Source: Aminipila sp963524205
GTDB lineage: Bacteria > Bacillota > Clostridia > Peptostreptococcales > Anaerovoracaceae
Length of the DNA stretch: 64,000 nucleotides
Direction of reading: 5' to 3'
Assembly: GCA_963524205.1 (NCBI GenBank)
Contig: CAURED010000003.1
Location: forward strand, 182,229-246,228
Shown: positions 44,059-54,063 of the stretch, piece by piece
How the letters are laid out: every line of letters begins with the position of its first letter
Numbering within the stretch: position 1 is the stretch's first letter
Notes under the pieces: generated by a model
Told to the model about the DNA's origin: nothing
What the model saw: the letters and a program-made list of their open reading frames with translations, nothing else
Databases searched by the model: none
Position numbers and translations under genes: made by a program

Positions 44059-44991
44059 TTATTTTGTAAATTTAACTATATACTTTTCTACTAATTCAAT
44101 AGGCTTATATGAAAGTTTTGCCTTTCTCAAGTTAGTTATCCCCATATCCTCTTCACGGTTTACATAAGTTATGGATTCATCTAAATGTTTACAAAACTCG
44201 TTATTTATAGCTGGATATAGTCCTCTGATATTGCTGTTTGCCTTTTCAACATGCACTGTAACAGTCTTTTCTCCTAATCTGCCGCCTATACTAAAGGCCT
44301 CCACTTTACCATCTATTACAATAGCTCCTGCAATATAATTCAGTTTATCAAGATTTGTCACCACATCACGCATAGCATCAGTTTCCATAAGAAGCCATTT
44401 CATTTCATGAGGCTCTATATTTTTCCGTGCATTAAACTCTTCTAGAAATACCATAACTGTATTTAACATGTCAGGTGTCAGGCTGACATACTCATATTTG
44501 TAATTATTTAAAAAGTAGTTTAGGTGATTTTTCTTTGCATGATAAGCCCTGCCTTTTAAATCAATCAAATCCTGTTTTAAATATAAATAGTCATAATTAG
44601 GCCTATCTGAGAGAAATTCAACTTCACCTGGGAAAGCCTCCTCAACTATTTTTTTCATATGTACAGGCAGCAACCTAATTGTAAAGCTAGAACCCTTTTC
44701 CTGAAGTCTTTGTTTGGCAATATATAAAGTTTCCCTAAGGCTCTCTGGATTATAAACACCATTCTTAGCCAACGGTGGAAATAAAAAATATTCATGCTTT
44801 TCTATTTCTAAATGACTCAACCCTGCTATTACAAGGTAATCGCCTATGATTTCCCATGAAAATTCATTCTGATCTCTCCACATGTATAATGAAGAGAAAG
44901 ACAATCCTGAAGTCCTGTATTCAAACGCTGATAAATACTCGTCTAAAATCTCCCTGCTTTCTATAGTTATTTCATTTTTAAATATACTCAT
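44059..44991 (-). CDS. DUF2156 (phosphatidylglycerol lysyltransferase C-terminal-like) protein
   Basis: 310 aa, soluble. The pattern fits the DUF2156 GNAT-like fold also found at the C terminus of MprF: SFSSLYMWRDQNEFSWE, YLYLKQDLIDLKGRAYHAKKNHLNYF (in part), EFNARK and GLYPAINNEFCKHL. MprF itself needs a membrane domain, which is absent here, so transfer of an aminoacyl group is possible but unproven. GGAAAGAG precedes the ATG. It lies 19 nt after surE and is probably co-transcribed with it. Confidence 0.85.
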   Translation of the reverse strand: MSIFKNEITIESREILDEYLSAFEYRTSGLSFSSLYMWRDQNEFSWEIIGDYLVIAGLSHLEIEKHEYFLFPPLAKNGVYNPESLRETLYIAKQRLQEKGSSFTIRLLPVHMKKIVEEAFPGEVEFLSDRPNYDYLYLKQDLIDLKGRAYHAKKNHLNYFLNNYKYEYVSLTPDMLNTVMVFLEEFNARKNIEPHEMKWLLMETDAMRDVVTNLDKLNYIAGAIVIDGKVEAFSIGGRLGEKTVTVHVEKANSNIRGLYPAINNEFCKHLDESITYVNREEDMGITNLRKAKLSYKPIELVEKYIVKFTK

Positions 44992-45010
44992 TTACTACTC
45001 TTTCCTTTTA

Positions 45011-45775
45011 TCATTCAATACCCCAGCTTTTTACTTCATCAACTAGTTCATAATTTGTAAAATCATAATGCAATGGAGTAATTGAAGCGAATCCATCCTG
45101 TACAGCTATTACATCATAATGCTCTGGCAGATTATCATATACCACAGGCTTACCGCTATACCAGTATTGGAGTTCTCCGCCTTCTTCCGCTGGTTTGTTC
45201 TGAAACCATCCATCATATTCTCTAGGTCCTAAAGTTGTTACTTTTACGCCTTTAAGCTCATTCCTAGATACATCAGGCACATTTATATTTAATACAGTCT
45301 TGCCATCAAGTCTCCCTGCCGACTTCTGTAAGGTCTCCACAGCTAGTTCTGCAGCCACTTCAAAATGCTTTGGCTTGTGGCCATCTACAGAAACCGCAAC
45401 TGATGGAATTCCACAAATACATCCTTCAATAGCTGCTGAGACCGTACCCGAATAATGGGTATCCGTACCCAGATTTCCTCCGTGGTTTATTCCGGAAAAA
45501 ACCATATCTACGTTTATACCCCTTTCTTGCAGAATCAAAACACCCAATTTTACGCAATCTGCTGGAGTTCCATTTATTTCAAGGGCAAGTTTAGCATTTT
45601 CATAGGGAACTTCTTTTGCCTCAAGTCCTTGTCTTACAGTAATACTGTGTCCTGCCGCACTTCTCTCTACATGGGGTGCACACACATAGACATCTGCAGC
45701 TGTAGATAGAGCTTTTACAAGTTCAAAAATGCCTTTTGCTTTTATCCCATCATCATTGGCAACTAAAATATTCAT
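45011..45775 (-). CDS. surE: 5'/3'-nucleotidase SurE
   Basis: 254 aa from the ATG at 45775; a longer frame to 45826 has no ribosome site, while AAGGAG lies 14 nt upstream of the chosen start. The metal site is NILVANDDGIKAKGI; AAGHSITVR, FSGINHGGNLG and YSGTVSAAIEG complete the SurE signature. It removes phosphate from nucleoside monophosphates in the cytoplasm. Length matches the family (about 250). Confidence 0.94.
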   Translation of the reverse strand: MNILVANDDGIKAKGIFELVKALSTAADVYVCAPHVERSAAGHSITVRQGLEAKEVPYENAKLALEINGTPADCVKLGVLILQERGINVDMVFSGINHGGNLGTDTHYSGTVSAAIEGCICGIPSVAVSVDGHKPKHFEVAAELAVETLQKSAGRLDGKTVLNINVPDVSRNELKGVKVTTLGPREYDGWFQNKPAEEGGELQYWYSGKPVVYDNLPEHYDVIAVQDGFASITPLHYDFTNYELVDEVKSWGIE

Positions 45776-45871
45776 AAATATTATCTTTCTCCTTTTTAAT
45801 CCGATTACTATTAATACTATCACCAATATCCTATTTTATCCATGAAAAAATGCAGCAGACACACACAGTTT

Positions 45872-47038
45872 TTAATACCATCTAGTCATAGGCAGTTCAT
45901 TATTTACACCCTTTGAAATTAAAATCTGATGTAATCCTATAACACCTCTATTAAAGGTTGCTGCGCAGGCACAAAGGTATAAGTCCCACATGCGCGTAAA
46001 TTCTATCCCCATTTTCTCTTCAATTTCTGCTCTATGATCATTAAAGTTCTTATCCCATCGTAGTAAGGTTTCTGTATAATGTCTCCTTAAGCTTTCTACA
46101 TCAAGTGTATAGAAATTGTAATCTGCACATAAATTTATAATTTCTCTTAAGCTTGGGCACATTCCTCCTGGAAATATATATTTTCTCATCCATGCATCAC
46201 CAGGATGTTCCTTCATGCCACTTATATAGTGCAATAAAAATAAGCCAGAAGGCTTTAACACTTTATCCACACTAGATATAAACAGATTATAATTGTCTCT
46301 ACCCACATGTTCTATCATTCCTACGCTTACTATCCTGTCAAAAGAAGTTTTTAGCTTTGGCAAATCACGGTAATCCATAATTTCTACTGTAAGGTAGTCT
46401 TCTAATGCCTCTTCTTTTATTCTTTCGTTAAATTTTTTATATTGTTCTTCACTTAAAGTAATTCCTAATCCCTTAATCTTATATTTTTTAGCCGCTTCAA
46501 TCAGCAGCTGGCCCCAGCCACAACCAATGTCTAATAAGTGCATTCCTTCTTTCAAGCTAAGTTTATCTAAAATGTGATGAATTTTATTCATCTGAGCTTC
46601 ATAAAGGGTATCTCTCTTCTTTTTAAAATAACCACATGAGTAGCTCATGGACTCGTCGAGCCACAATTCATAAAAGTCATTACCGATGTCATAATGCGAA
46701 GATACTTCTTTCTTTTGATTCTTCTTCCCTTTTGAGGTGAGCATCAGCTTCTTTAAAGCCTTAGTATCTGTAGAGAACTTCCCTAGCTGCCCAAGGAAAT
46801 TATTTAGTGCAGTATACAAGTCTCCTTCAATTTCAAGGTCACCTCTCATGTAGGCCTCACCCAATGCAATAGAGGTGCTTATAGTCAGCTCTTTTATATC
46901 TATAAGCTTATTTACTTTTACTGTAAACGTTGGTTCTCCTTTGCCTATCAGATGTTTTTCTCCTCCCACTTCAATGGTGAATGGATGCTCATCAAACTGA
47001 CTAATAAAGTCAATCAGTAACTCTTGTTTCTTTTTCAT
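45872..47038 (-). CDS. cfa: Cyclopropane-fatty-acyl-phospholipid synthase family methyltransferase
   Basis: 388 aa. The SAM-binding motif I is LLDIGCGWGQLLIEAAK. SSHYDIGNDFYELWLDESMSYSCGYF (in part), MIEHVGRDNY and a late FNRGVIGLHQI are conserved in CFA synthases. It uses S-adenosylmethionine to add a methylene bridge to unsaturated lipid chains at the membrane face. GGGAGG lies 9 nt before the ATG. No fatty acid genes adjoin it. Confidence 0.92.
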   Translation of the reverse strand: MKKKQELLIDFISQFDEHPFTIEVGGEKHLIGKGEPTFTVKVNKLIDIKELTISTSIALGEAYMRGDLEIEGDLYTALNNFLGQLGKFSTDTKALKKLMLTSKGKKNQKKEVSSHYDIGNDFYELWLDESMSYSCGYFKKKRDTLYEAQMNKIHHILDKLSLKEGMHLLDIGCGWGQLLIEAAKKYKIKGLGITLSEEQYKKFNERIKEEALEDYLTVEIMDYRDLPKLKTSFDRIVSVGMIEHVGRDNYNLFISSVDKVLKPSGLFLLHYISGMKEHPGDAWMRKYIFPGGMCPSLREIINLCADYNFYTLDVESLRRHYTETLLRWDKNFNDHRAEIEEKMGIEFTRMWDLYLCACAATFNRGVIGLHQILISKGVNNELPMTRWY

Positions 47039-47165
47039 AATAGATTTCCTCCCTTTAATAATCTGGCCTTATTTTGTACAAACTACATTTGGTCAGGTTT
47101 CTATTGGTTAAACAATAATTAACTTAGTTTTATCCATCTTTTATATTTTAATACTTTCATTTTAA

Positions 47166-48557
47166 TTAATCCACCCTAGTTGCACTTTTTATTCCACACT
47201 CCGCAATTTTATTAAAAAGTTGTCTTCTACTCATTCCCATTCTTTCAGCAGCATGTGTAATATTTCCATCGCACGCAGCTATCATACCTGTTATGTATTG
47301 CTTTTCAAATTCCTGTTTTGCCTCCTTATAGGATAAAGTAGTCACCCCATGGGAAGATTCCCGTACATATTGGCTTGTATTTATACCATAAGCTTTCTTA
47401 TTGTCAAGAGTCAGTATTCCTTCATTAGAAAGAATAATCATTCTTTCTATAATATTTTTAAGTTCTCGTACATTTCCAGGATACTTATATTTCATTAATA
47501 TTGCCTTTGATTCCGGTTCAATGGCAATAATATTTTTCCCCGTCTGTTTTGCAAACTTTGCTATGAAAAAGTCTATTAAATCCTCAATATCCTCAGGTCT
47601 TTCCCTAAGTGGAGGTACATCAATTTCAATAGTATTTATTCTATACAAGAAATCTTTTCTAAACATTCCCTCTTCAACCGCTGCATAAATATCTCTATTA
47701 GTTGCTGAAACCAGTCTGAAATCTACTGTAATTAAACGGTTTGAGCCAATTCTCTCAATTACATGATTCTCTAGCACTCGTAAAAGCTTTACTTGGGTAC
47801 CTAAATCCATTTCTCCAATTTCATCAAGAAATATAGTTCCTCCGTTAGTTTCCTCCAACTTTCCAAGACGTCTTGCAACGGCACCCGTGAACGCTCCTTT
47901 CTCATGCCCAAATAATTCTGATTCAATTAATTTATCAGGATAATGCTGACAGTTAATAGGAACAAAAGGCTTATTCCTTCTTGAACTTGCGGTATGAATC
48001 TTATTGGCAATGATTTCTTTGCCCACACCCGACTCCCCTGTTATGAGAATGTTTGCATTTGACTCAGCTACTTTGTCTACTAGATTCCAAACTTTTTGCA
48101 TTTTTATATTTTTACTATTAACTAAATAACTTTGTTCTCTACTCTCTCTATGTAAGTTGTTTAATCTTTTTAAATCAATAACTTCTTTAGCTTTCTCTAT
48201 TTCCAAAATCAATTCTTCTGGGTTATGGCTTTTAATGAAATAACCAAAGGCTCCCATTTTCATAGTTTGTACAGCAGTTTCCACACTTCCATATCCTGTT
48301 ACCATAATTACTTCTACATTCTGCTTATAAATACTTTTTACCTTCTGTAAAAACTCCATTCCGTTAAGTCCACCCATTCTAATATCCGTAATTATAAGGG
48401 GGTAATATTCAATCTCCATAATTTTTAGCGCCTCAGTTCCAGAATCTGCAGTTTCTACCCTGTAACCAAATTCTTCAAGCAGCATTTTTGAAGTTTCTCT
48501 ATAATCCTCTTCATCGTCCACTATCAATATTTTAAACAAATTATTATTTACTTCCAT
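47166..48557 (-). CDS. Sigma-54-dependent response regulator (NtrC type)
   Basis: 463 aa. The receiver domain (about 8-122) has LIITDIRMGGLNG; the AAA+ domain (about 145-380) has Walker A GESGVGKE, the sigma-54 contact loop GAFTGA, and Walker B GGTIFLDEIGEM. A Fis-type HTH follows (ITHAAERMGMSRRQLFNKIA). The start overlaps the stop of the sensor kinase gene (ATAATG), so it is the cognate regulator. The neighbouring divergent NhaC gene has a sigma-54 promoter and is the likely target. Confidence 0.95.
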   Translation of the reverse strand: MEVNNNLFKILIVDDEEDYRETSKMLLEEFGYRVETADSGTEALKIMEIEYYPLIITDIRMGGLNGMEFLQKVKSIYKQNVEVIMVTGYGSVETAVQTMKMGAFGYFIKSHNPEELILEIEKAKEVIDLKRLNNLHRESREQSYLVNSKNIKMQKVWNLVDKVAESNANILITGESGVGKEIIANKIHTASSRRNKPFVPINCQHYPDKLIESELFGHEKGAFTGAVARRLGKLEETNGGTIFLDEIGEMDLGTQVKLLRVLENHVIERIGSNRLITVDFRLVSATNRDIYAAVEEGMFRKDFLYRINTIEIDVPPLRERPEDIEDLIDFFIAKFAKQTGKNIIAIEPESKAILMKYKYPGNVRELKNIIERMIILSNEGILTLDNKKAYGINTSQYVRESSHGVTTLSYKEAKQEFEKQYITGMIAACDGNITHAAERMGMSRRQLFNKIAECGIKSATRVD

Positions 48558-50572
48558 TATTGTTCCTTTCGTCCCGCAGGTATTCTTATAATAAATGTTG
48601 TCCCATTTCCCATAGAACTTTTTACCTCAATGGTCCCTGATAACTTCTCCACTTCCGAATATACAATAAATAATCCCAGCCCCGTCCCTTTCCCTGGGTC
48701 TTTAGTGGTAAAAAAGGGGTTAAAAATATTTTCTAAATCTTTCTCCTCTATACCAGTGCCTGAATCTTGACATTCAATTATTACTTCTCTTTGTCTGGCA
48801 TAACCTTTTATATAGAGAGCGCCCTCCCTTTGCATGGCATCAACTGCATTTGAAGTAAGATTTATAAGTATATGTTTCAGGGTTTCACCATTACTATATA
48901 TATTTATATCCTTATCACAATCCACAGAAACTTGAATTTTCTTCTTTTTTATATACTCATTCTGTAGTTCCAATATGTTTTGAATGTTTTCATATAAATT
49001 TACTTCTTCAACACTATCATCACTTTCTCTCCAGAAATTCATGACATTATCAATAATTTTTCCAGTTCTACGAACACTTTCATCTATAAATTCCAATGAT
49101 TTTTGTGCATTTGCTGGCAGCTCCTTATTTTTTTGCAGCAAAAAGCTTTGAGTTCGGATTATACCTAAAGGATTCCTAATTTCATGTGCCATACCTGCTG
49201 CAAGCTGACCCACAGCCATCATCTTTCTAGATTGCAATAGCTGTCTTCTCTTTATTACGTCAACAGTAACATTTCTGAACATTACAAGAGTGCCTTCTGC
49301 GGCCTCTAAAGGATAGGCTATCATTTCATAGATTTCTCCGTTATAAGACACTTCTCTTTTTGCCTCTTTATTCTCCTCTATACATTGGTCAACAATGCAG
49401 TTATGGCACTCTCCACAAAATCCATGAATAATATATTCACATGACTTTGCACTTATATTTTCACTTTTTAACCCTAAATAACTTAATAATCCCTGATTGG
49501 CATTCGTAACTTTTTTATTTCCTGACAATACAACAATAAATTCAGGTATTCCATCGAAAATAATTTGTAGTTCATTTCTGCTGCTTTCCAATTCATGAGT
49601 TCGCTCTTTTACCAGCTTCTTTAGGTTTTTATTATTATGCAGCATTAGAAGCAGCCAGATTACAGCTACAACAATGCATGCAGTAAGAATTTTCAACCAT
49701 AGTATATTTCCAGTAGTTCTCAATAATGGAGTAGATATTCCAAACCACTTTTGCTGTATTTTTTCAAGGAGCCCTTTTCTATTAATTTGTTTAATGGCTT
49801 CATTTACTATAGGTACAATTTCCACCTTAGACTTTGGAAGTGCTAATACAACTGGTTTTTCGTATAAAGCCGTATTAATCATCTGAAACTGACTGCCTTC
49901 CTTTTGTTTCTCTATATAATAATAAACAACTGGCTCATCACCAATAACTGCATCTACTTTTTTGTCGGTTAAAAGCTTTAATCCTTCTGCCACATCCTCT
50001 ACAAGTACAAGTTTTGCTTCTGGATAATTCTTTGCTAAATATCCAATTGCATAATCGCCTTTTTGTGTAGCAATGACCATATTTTTTACATCAGCCAGAG
50101 TGTATTCTTCCCCCACTCTGACCGCAAGAACTGTACGAAGATTGTAAATGGGGTCTGTAAATACAAAATACTTGGCGCGTTCTGAATTTATAAACATATC
50201 CGCAAAATCGGTATCTCCGTTCTTTAGTGCTTCTTGCGCCCCCTGCCATTGATAGGGCACGGTCTTTATTTCTACTCCCAATTCCAATGATAACTGATTC
50301 ATATAATCAACTACTACACCTTTATATGTACCATCCTCATCAATAAATCGCAATGGAGGTGCACTTTTATCTGCCCCGTAAATAAGCACTCCCTCTCGTA
50401 AATACTTTTTTAAAACTTCTTGATTCCTTTGCTTGTTAATCTGTTCCTGTGACATACAAAAAAAGAATCCTGCGATCAGAAGGCAGGCTAAAGCAATACT
50501 AATAAAACCCAGCCTTCTTCTTTTCCCTTTTTCTGTAGTCTGACGATCTAATCTAAATATGTGATGTTGCAT
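48557..50572 (-). CDS. Sensor histidine kinase with extracellular SBP_bac_3 domain
   Basis: 671 aa. A membrane helix lies at about 20-44, then an extracellular amino-acid-binding-type domain (about 58-283, GADKSAPPLRFIDEDG, WFGIS end) and a second helix at about 296-316. The PAS domain (about 335-440) contains an unusual Cys cluster (C, then CGECHNCIVDQC). HisKA has MAHEIRNPLG, and HATPase_c has DSGTGIEEKDL and GKGTGLGLFIV. It phosphorylates the downstream sigma-54 regulator in response to a ligand, perhaps an amino acid, and possibly to redox or metal state through the Cys cluster. Confidence 0.93.
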   Translation of the reverse strand: MQHHIFRLDRQTTEKGKRRRLGFISIALACLLIAGFFFCMSQEQINKQRNQEVLKKYLREGVLIYGADKSAPPLRFIDEDGTYKGVVVDYMNQLSLELGVEIKTVPYQWQGAQEALKNGDTDFADMFINSERAKYFVFTDPIYNLRTVLAVRVGEEYTLADVKNMVIATQKGDYAIGYLAKNYPEAKLVLVEDVAEGLKLLTDKKVDAVIGDEPVVYYYIEKQKEGSQFQMINTALYEKPVVLALPKSKVEIVPIVNEAIKQINRKGLLEKIQQKWFGISTPLLRTTGNILWLKILTACIVVAVIWLLLMLHNNKNLKKLVKERTHELESSRNELQIIFDGIPEFIVVLSGNKKVTNANQGLLSYLGLKSENISAKSCEYIIHGFCGECHNCIVDQCIEENKEAKREVSYNGEIYEMIAYPLEAAEGTLVMFRNVTVDVIKRRQLLQSRKMMAVGQLAAGMAHEIRNPLGIIRTQSFLLQKNKELPANAQKSLEFIDESVRRTGKIIDNVMNFWRESDDSVEEVNLYENIQNILELQNEYIKKKKIQVSVDCDKDINIYSNGETLKHILINLTSNAVDAMQREGALYIKGYARQREVIIECQDSGTGIEEKDLENIFNPFFTTKDPGKGTGLGLFIVYSEVEKLSGTIEVKSSMGNGTTFIIRIPAGRKEQ

Positions 50573-50667
50573 TTGCCATACTCCTAATTACTTTTTTTCT
50601 TATCTAACTAATACCCCCATTATATTGGCTTTTTATATGTATTTCAAGGTGTCTTCAAATCATATTG

Positions 50668-50695
50668 GGCAAAAACGGCTAGGCATTTTTTTGCC
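50668..50695. promoter_or_regulatory. Candidate upstream activating sequence
   Basis: Inverted repeat GGCAAAAA-N12-TTTTTGCC about 105-130 bp upstream of the sigma-54 promoter. That is the usual distance for an NtrC-type activator site. It lies in the divergent spacer between the sensor and antiporter genes. Confidence 0.5.
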
Positions 50696-50797
50696 ACATG
50701 GAAATTTTTTTCATAGTAATTTTTCTCCTATATTTACTTTCTAGTACTAATTTTTCGAAAAAACGTGCAATTCAGACAAAATAGTGCTGTTACTTTT

Positions 50798-50815
50798 TTG
50801 GCATAAAATTTGCTT
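50798..50815 (+). promoter_or_regulatory. Sigma-54 promoter of the NhaC gene
   Basis: TTGGCATAAAATTTGCTT has GG at -24 and GC at -12 exactly 10 nt apart, matching YTGGCAYN5TTGCW. It lies about 50 nt upstream of the NhaC start. Confidence 0.88.
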
Positions 50816-50863
50816 TTAATACTTGTATAGTTATATTTTTAAATTTGATAAGGAGGTTCTAAT

Positions 50864-52306
50864 ATGGAACAGAAAAAACGCCTAGAATTTTATGGTGGCC
50901 CATGGATATCATTTTTACCCTTTATTGTTTTTTTAGTACTAATTATTCTTACTACTTTCATATGGGGTTCTATTTCTGACGGAGCACTTTGGGTTCCTGC
51001 TTTTAGTGCATTACTTATTCCTTTTTTTCTAGCTAAGGATAAGCGACACTACGCAAGTGCAATTATAGACGGTATGGCTAGTAAAGAAGCAATCATTCCT
51101 GTAGTCTGCTGGATTTTCGCCGGAGTATTTTCCAGAATTCTTCGTATGTCCGGATTAGCCAGTGGTGTTGCAGGTATTGCCGCAAACCTTGGTGTTGACA
51201 GTACAGTTTTTGCTGTTATTGTTTTTATTGCCTCCGCCATATTTGCAACAGCCTCCGGTACTGGATTTGGTACAATAGCTGCAGGGATGGGAGTTCTTTA
51301 TCCTGCCGGTATAGCTTTAGGGGCAAATCCTGGGCTAATTGCAGGGGCAATCATCTCAGGGGCAGCCTTTGGAGATAATCTTGCTCCAGTTTCAGATACA
51401 ACTATTTGTTCTGCAACTTCCCAGGGGGTAGATGTTCCCGGAGTTGTACGTTCCCGTTTAAAATATTCTATAGCTGCTGCTATACTTACGATTATCTGCA
51501 TTATTGTTGCTGGAGTCATGACTGGAAGTGGAGGCGCTGTAACTTCTATTTATGAATATAATCCTATGGTTTTAACTATGTTTTTCCCTGTTGTCCTTAC
51601 TATTTATATTGCGATCAAAACAGGAGATATTATTATTGCAACTACAATTGGTACGGTTGTAGGGATCGTTGTAGCCTGTGCTTTCGGCTTGTTTGATTTT
51701 ATTCAGATTGATGTGGCTAATCCTCAGATTCCAGCAGTTATCTCAGTTTCAGGAGAAGGTCTTGACCGAACTGTAGATGGTGTTATTTATAATGGAATAG
51801 CAAGCATGCTTCAGGTCTGTATCCTGGCACTGTTATTATTTGGTGCAATAGCTATTATGAGACAAGGAGAAGGGGATATTTGTTTACTTAAAGCATTAGG
51901 AAAGGTTGCAAAAAATGCATTTAGCGCAGAAATTACCATTTCTCTTATGATTATTGCGCTTTCCTCTTTAATGGGATTAAATGCGCCTGCAATACTTGCT
52001 GTTGGAGCTTCCTTTGCAAAACCTCTTTCAAAGAAGCATGGTATCAGTCCTTACAGAACTGCAAATCTTATGGATGGTCAATCCAATACTTTTGTATATT
52101 GTCTGCCTTGGACACCAGCAATGGTATACACCCTTGGTTTTGCAGCAGACAGTTCAAATCCAATTACCGCTTTTGATGTTATGCCGTTTGCGTTTTATTG
52201 CTACACCATGCTTGCTGTAATGATTGTTTCCATATTCTTTGGTATCGGCAGAAGAGATCTTATGGATCAACTTTCACCTGAACAGAGAGCAGAATACAAC
52301 AATTAA
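50864..52306 (+). CDS. NhaC-family Na+/H+ or organic-acid/amino-acid antiporter
   Basis: 480 aa with about eleven to twelve membrane helices. The family signature SGAAFGDNLAPVSDTTICSA is present, with matching late NLMDGQSNTFVYCLPWTPA. NhaC proteins exchange Na+ for H+; relatives such as MleN exchange carboxylates (malate/lactate), and amino acid exchange is possible. The ideal AAGGAGG ribosome site and sigma-54 promoter tie it to the divergent two-component system, which senses an amino-acid-like ligand. A metabolite exchanger is therefore a good alternative to a pure Na+/H+ antiporter. Confidence 0.88.
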   Translation: MEQKKRLEFYGGPWISFLPFIVFLVLIILTTFIWGSISDGALWVPAFSALLIPFFLAKDKRHYASAIIDGMASKEAIIPVVCWIFAGVFSRILRMSGLASGVAGIAANLGVDSTVFAVIVFIASAIFATASGTGFGTIAAGMGVLYPAGIALGANPGLIAGAIISGAAFGDNLAPVSDTTICSATSQGVDVPGVVRSRLKYSIAAAILTIICIIVAGVMTGSGGAVTSIYEYNPMVLTMFFPVVLTIYIAIKTGDIIIATTIGTVVGIVVACAFGLFDFIQIDVANPQIPAVISVSGEGLDRTVDGVIYNGIASMLQVCILALLLFGAIAIMRQGEGDICLLKALGKVAKNAFSAEITISLMIIALSSLMGLNAPAILAVGASFAKPLSKKHGISPYRTANLMDGQSNTFVYCLPWTPAMVYTLGFAADSSNPITAFDVMPFAFYCYTMLAVMIVSIFFGIGRRDLMDQLSPEQRAEYNN

Positions 52307-52327
52307 TTACATATGTTCTATTAATAA

Positions 52328-52383
52328 AAAGGGCTTGTTCAATCACACGATTACTTCTAAGTCATGTGGCGAATAAGCCCTTT
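52328..52383. terminator. Bidirectional terminator
   Basis: Stem AAAGGGCTTGTTC / GAATAAGCCCTTT with a partly paired inner loop (CACA/TGTG). It lies between the convergent NhaC and phoR genes. Confidence 0.75.
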
Positions 52384-52396
52384 CATTATTCAAATT

Positions 52397-54049
52397 TTAA
52401 AATTCGACTTCTATTATTGTTCCTTTCCCGGATTCACTTTCTAAGCTAATACTTGCATTCAGCTGCTTTATGATATGCTTCACAATAGAAAGTCCAAGAC
52501 CTGTACCGCCCGTCTCTTTTGAATGGCTTTTATCCACTCGGTAAAATCTTTCAAAAATCCGGCTTTGGTTTTCTTGTGCAATACCGATACCCGTATCCGC
52601 GACCACAAGTTTTACAGGATGATTCGTTAACTTAACAATTACTTTTCCGCCTTTATTATTATACTTTATAGCATTCTCACATAAATTAAATACTAATTCA
52701 TCCAACATTGCTTTTACACCTATTACATTAACCCCGGATGCTCCTTGGAATTCAATGGAAACTTGTGCATTTTGGGCTTTATCTTTAAGTCTTTCTATAA
52801 CATCCTGGCAAATCATTTGTAAATCTACTGTGTCAGCAGGTAATTCCATAACACCTTCATCTAGTTTAGACAGCTTCATAATATCTTCAACCAAAGATAT
52901 CATTCTTTTAGCTTCATTGTATATCTTTTCCGAAAAGTCTTTTATGTCTTCAGGCTTAGCTATACCCTCTTTAATGATTTCAGCATACCCTGAGATAGAT
53001 GTTAATGGTGTTCTTAGCTCATGGGATACATTAGCAGAGAACTCCCTCCTGATTTGCTCTGTTTCTTCTTTTTCTGTAATATCCAGTGCAAGTACCACGA
53101 CACCTTCCGTTTTTCCATTTTTATTAGCTTCAGAAAATGTAGGGGTTGCCATTAAGTGGTATAGTCTTCCATCCTGTTTTAATCTGCTTTCCGCCGCTAC
53201 ACCATTCAGAGCTTTTTCAGCCACTTCTCTAAATTCAGCACTTCTGTTTAGAGTAAGATAATGTCCTTCCACTATTTTCCCAAAGATTTCAGCAGCTCTC
53301 TGGTTTACAATTAACATTTCTCCAACAGAATTTAATACGATCAAACCCTCATTCATATTCTGCGTTATAGATTTAAATTCTTCTCTTTCCTTATTTAGTA
53401 TGGAAAAGGTTTGTTCTATAAGCTTATTTTGTTGTTCAAGCTTTCTAAGTAATGGTGAAAATTCAGCATAAACTTCATTGGATAAAGGATCATCTAAATC
53501 TAAATTATTTATAGGTGCAACAATTGAGGAAGTCTGTCGCTTGGCTAAAATTAAAATGATTGTCAGCATGACAATGCAGATAATAATCACATAAGGAATG
53601 TTTTCAGCTTCCATTGTATATACATTTGAAGTTGTATTGGCTACTCGAATGATATTTCCATTGTTCAGCCTTATTGCACAATAAAAAGTCTGCTGTCCTA
53701 TTGTGTTAGACATTCTAACACTTTCTCCTGTACCATTTTTACTGGCTGCTGCGACTTCTGGCCGTTCTAAATGATTTTCCATATGTTCAGGATTTTGTCT
53801 ATTATCAAATAGGACTACTCCTTCAGAATCAATAAGTGTTATACGGTCACCTTTCATGTTTTTAATTTCTTGTAAATAACTTTCATTGTTTAAATTTACT
53901 GCTGCCGCAATATACTTTGCATCCTGCTCTACCCCAACCTGCATATCTTTATAAAAGCCTTTGTACATAACAAAAGAAATCATCACTGTTGTTATGATGA
54001 TGGCAATCGCTGAAAGGAAAAAAAAGTTTTTATATATTTTTGTTTTCAT
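52397..54049 (-). CDS. phoR: Phosphate regulon sensor histidine kinase
   Basis: 550 aa. Membrane helices lie at about 8-30 and 148-166, with an extracellular domain between. A PAS domain (about 235-330) is followed by HisKA (SANVSHELRTPLTS) and HATPase_c (VADTGIGIAQEN, GGTGLGLSIVK). It lies 14 nt after phoB in the pst-pho cluster. It controls PhoB phosphorylation in response to phosphate, with PhoU and Pst. Confidence 0.92.
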   Translation of the reverse strand: MKTKIYKNFFFLSAIAIIITTVMISFVMYKGFYKDMQVGVEQDAKYIAAAVNLNNESYLQEIKNMKGDRITLIDSEGVVLFDNRQNPEHMENHLERPEVAAASKNGTGESVRMSNTIGQQTFYCAIRLNNGNIIRVANTTSNVYTMEAENIPYVIIICIVMLTIILILAKRQTSSIVAPINNLDLDDPLSNEVYAEFSPLLRKLEQQNKLIEQTFSILNKEREEFKSITQNMNEGLIVLNSVGEMLIVNQRAAEIFGKIVEGHYLTLNRSAEFREVAEKALNGVAAESRLKQDGRLYHLMATPTFSEANKNGKTEGVVVLALDITEKEETEQIRREFSANVSHELRTPLTSISGYAEIIKEGIAKPEDIKDFSEKIYNEAKRMISLVEDIMKLSKLDEGVMELPADTVDLQMICQDVIERLKDKAQNAQVSIEFQGASGVNVIGVKAMLDELVFNLCENAIKYNNKGGKVIVKLTNHPVKLVVADTGIGIAQENQSRIFERFYRVDKSHSKETGGTGLGLSIVKHIIKQLNASISLESESGKGTIIEVEF

Positions 54050-54063
54050 TGTAAATACTCCTT

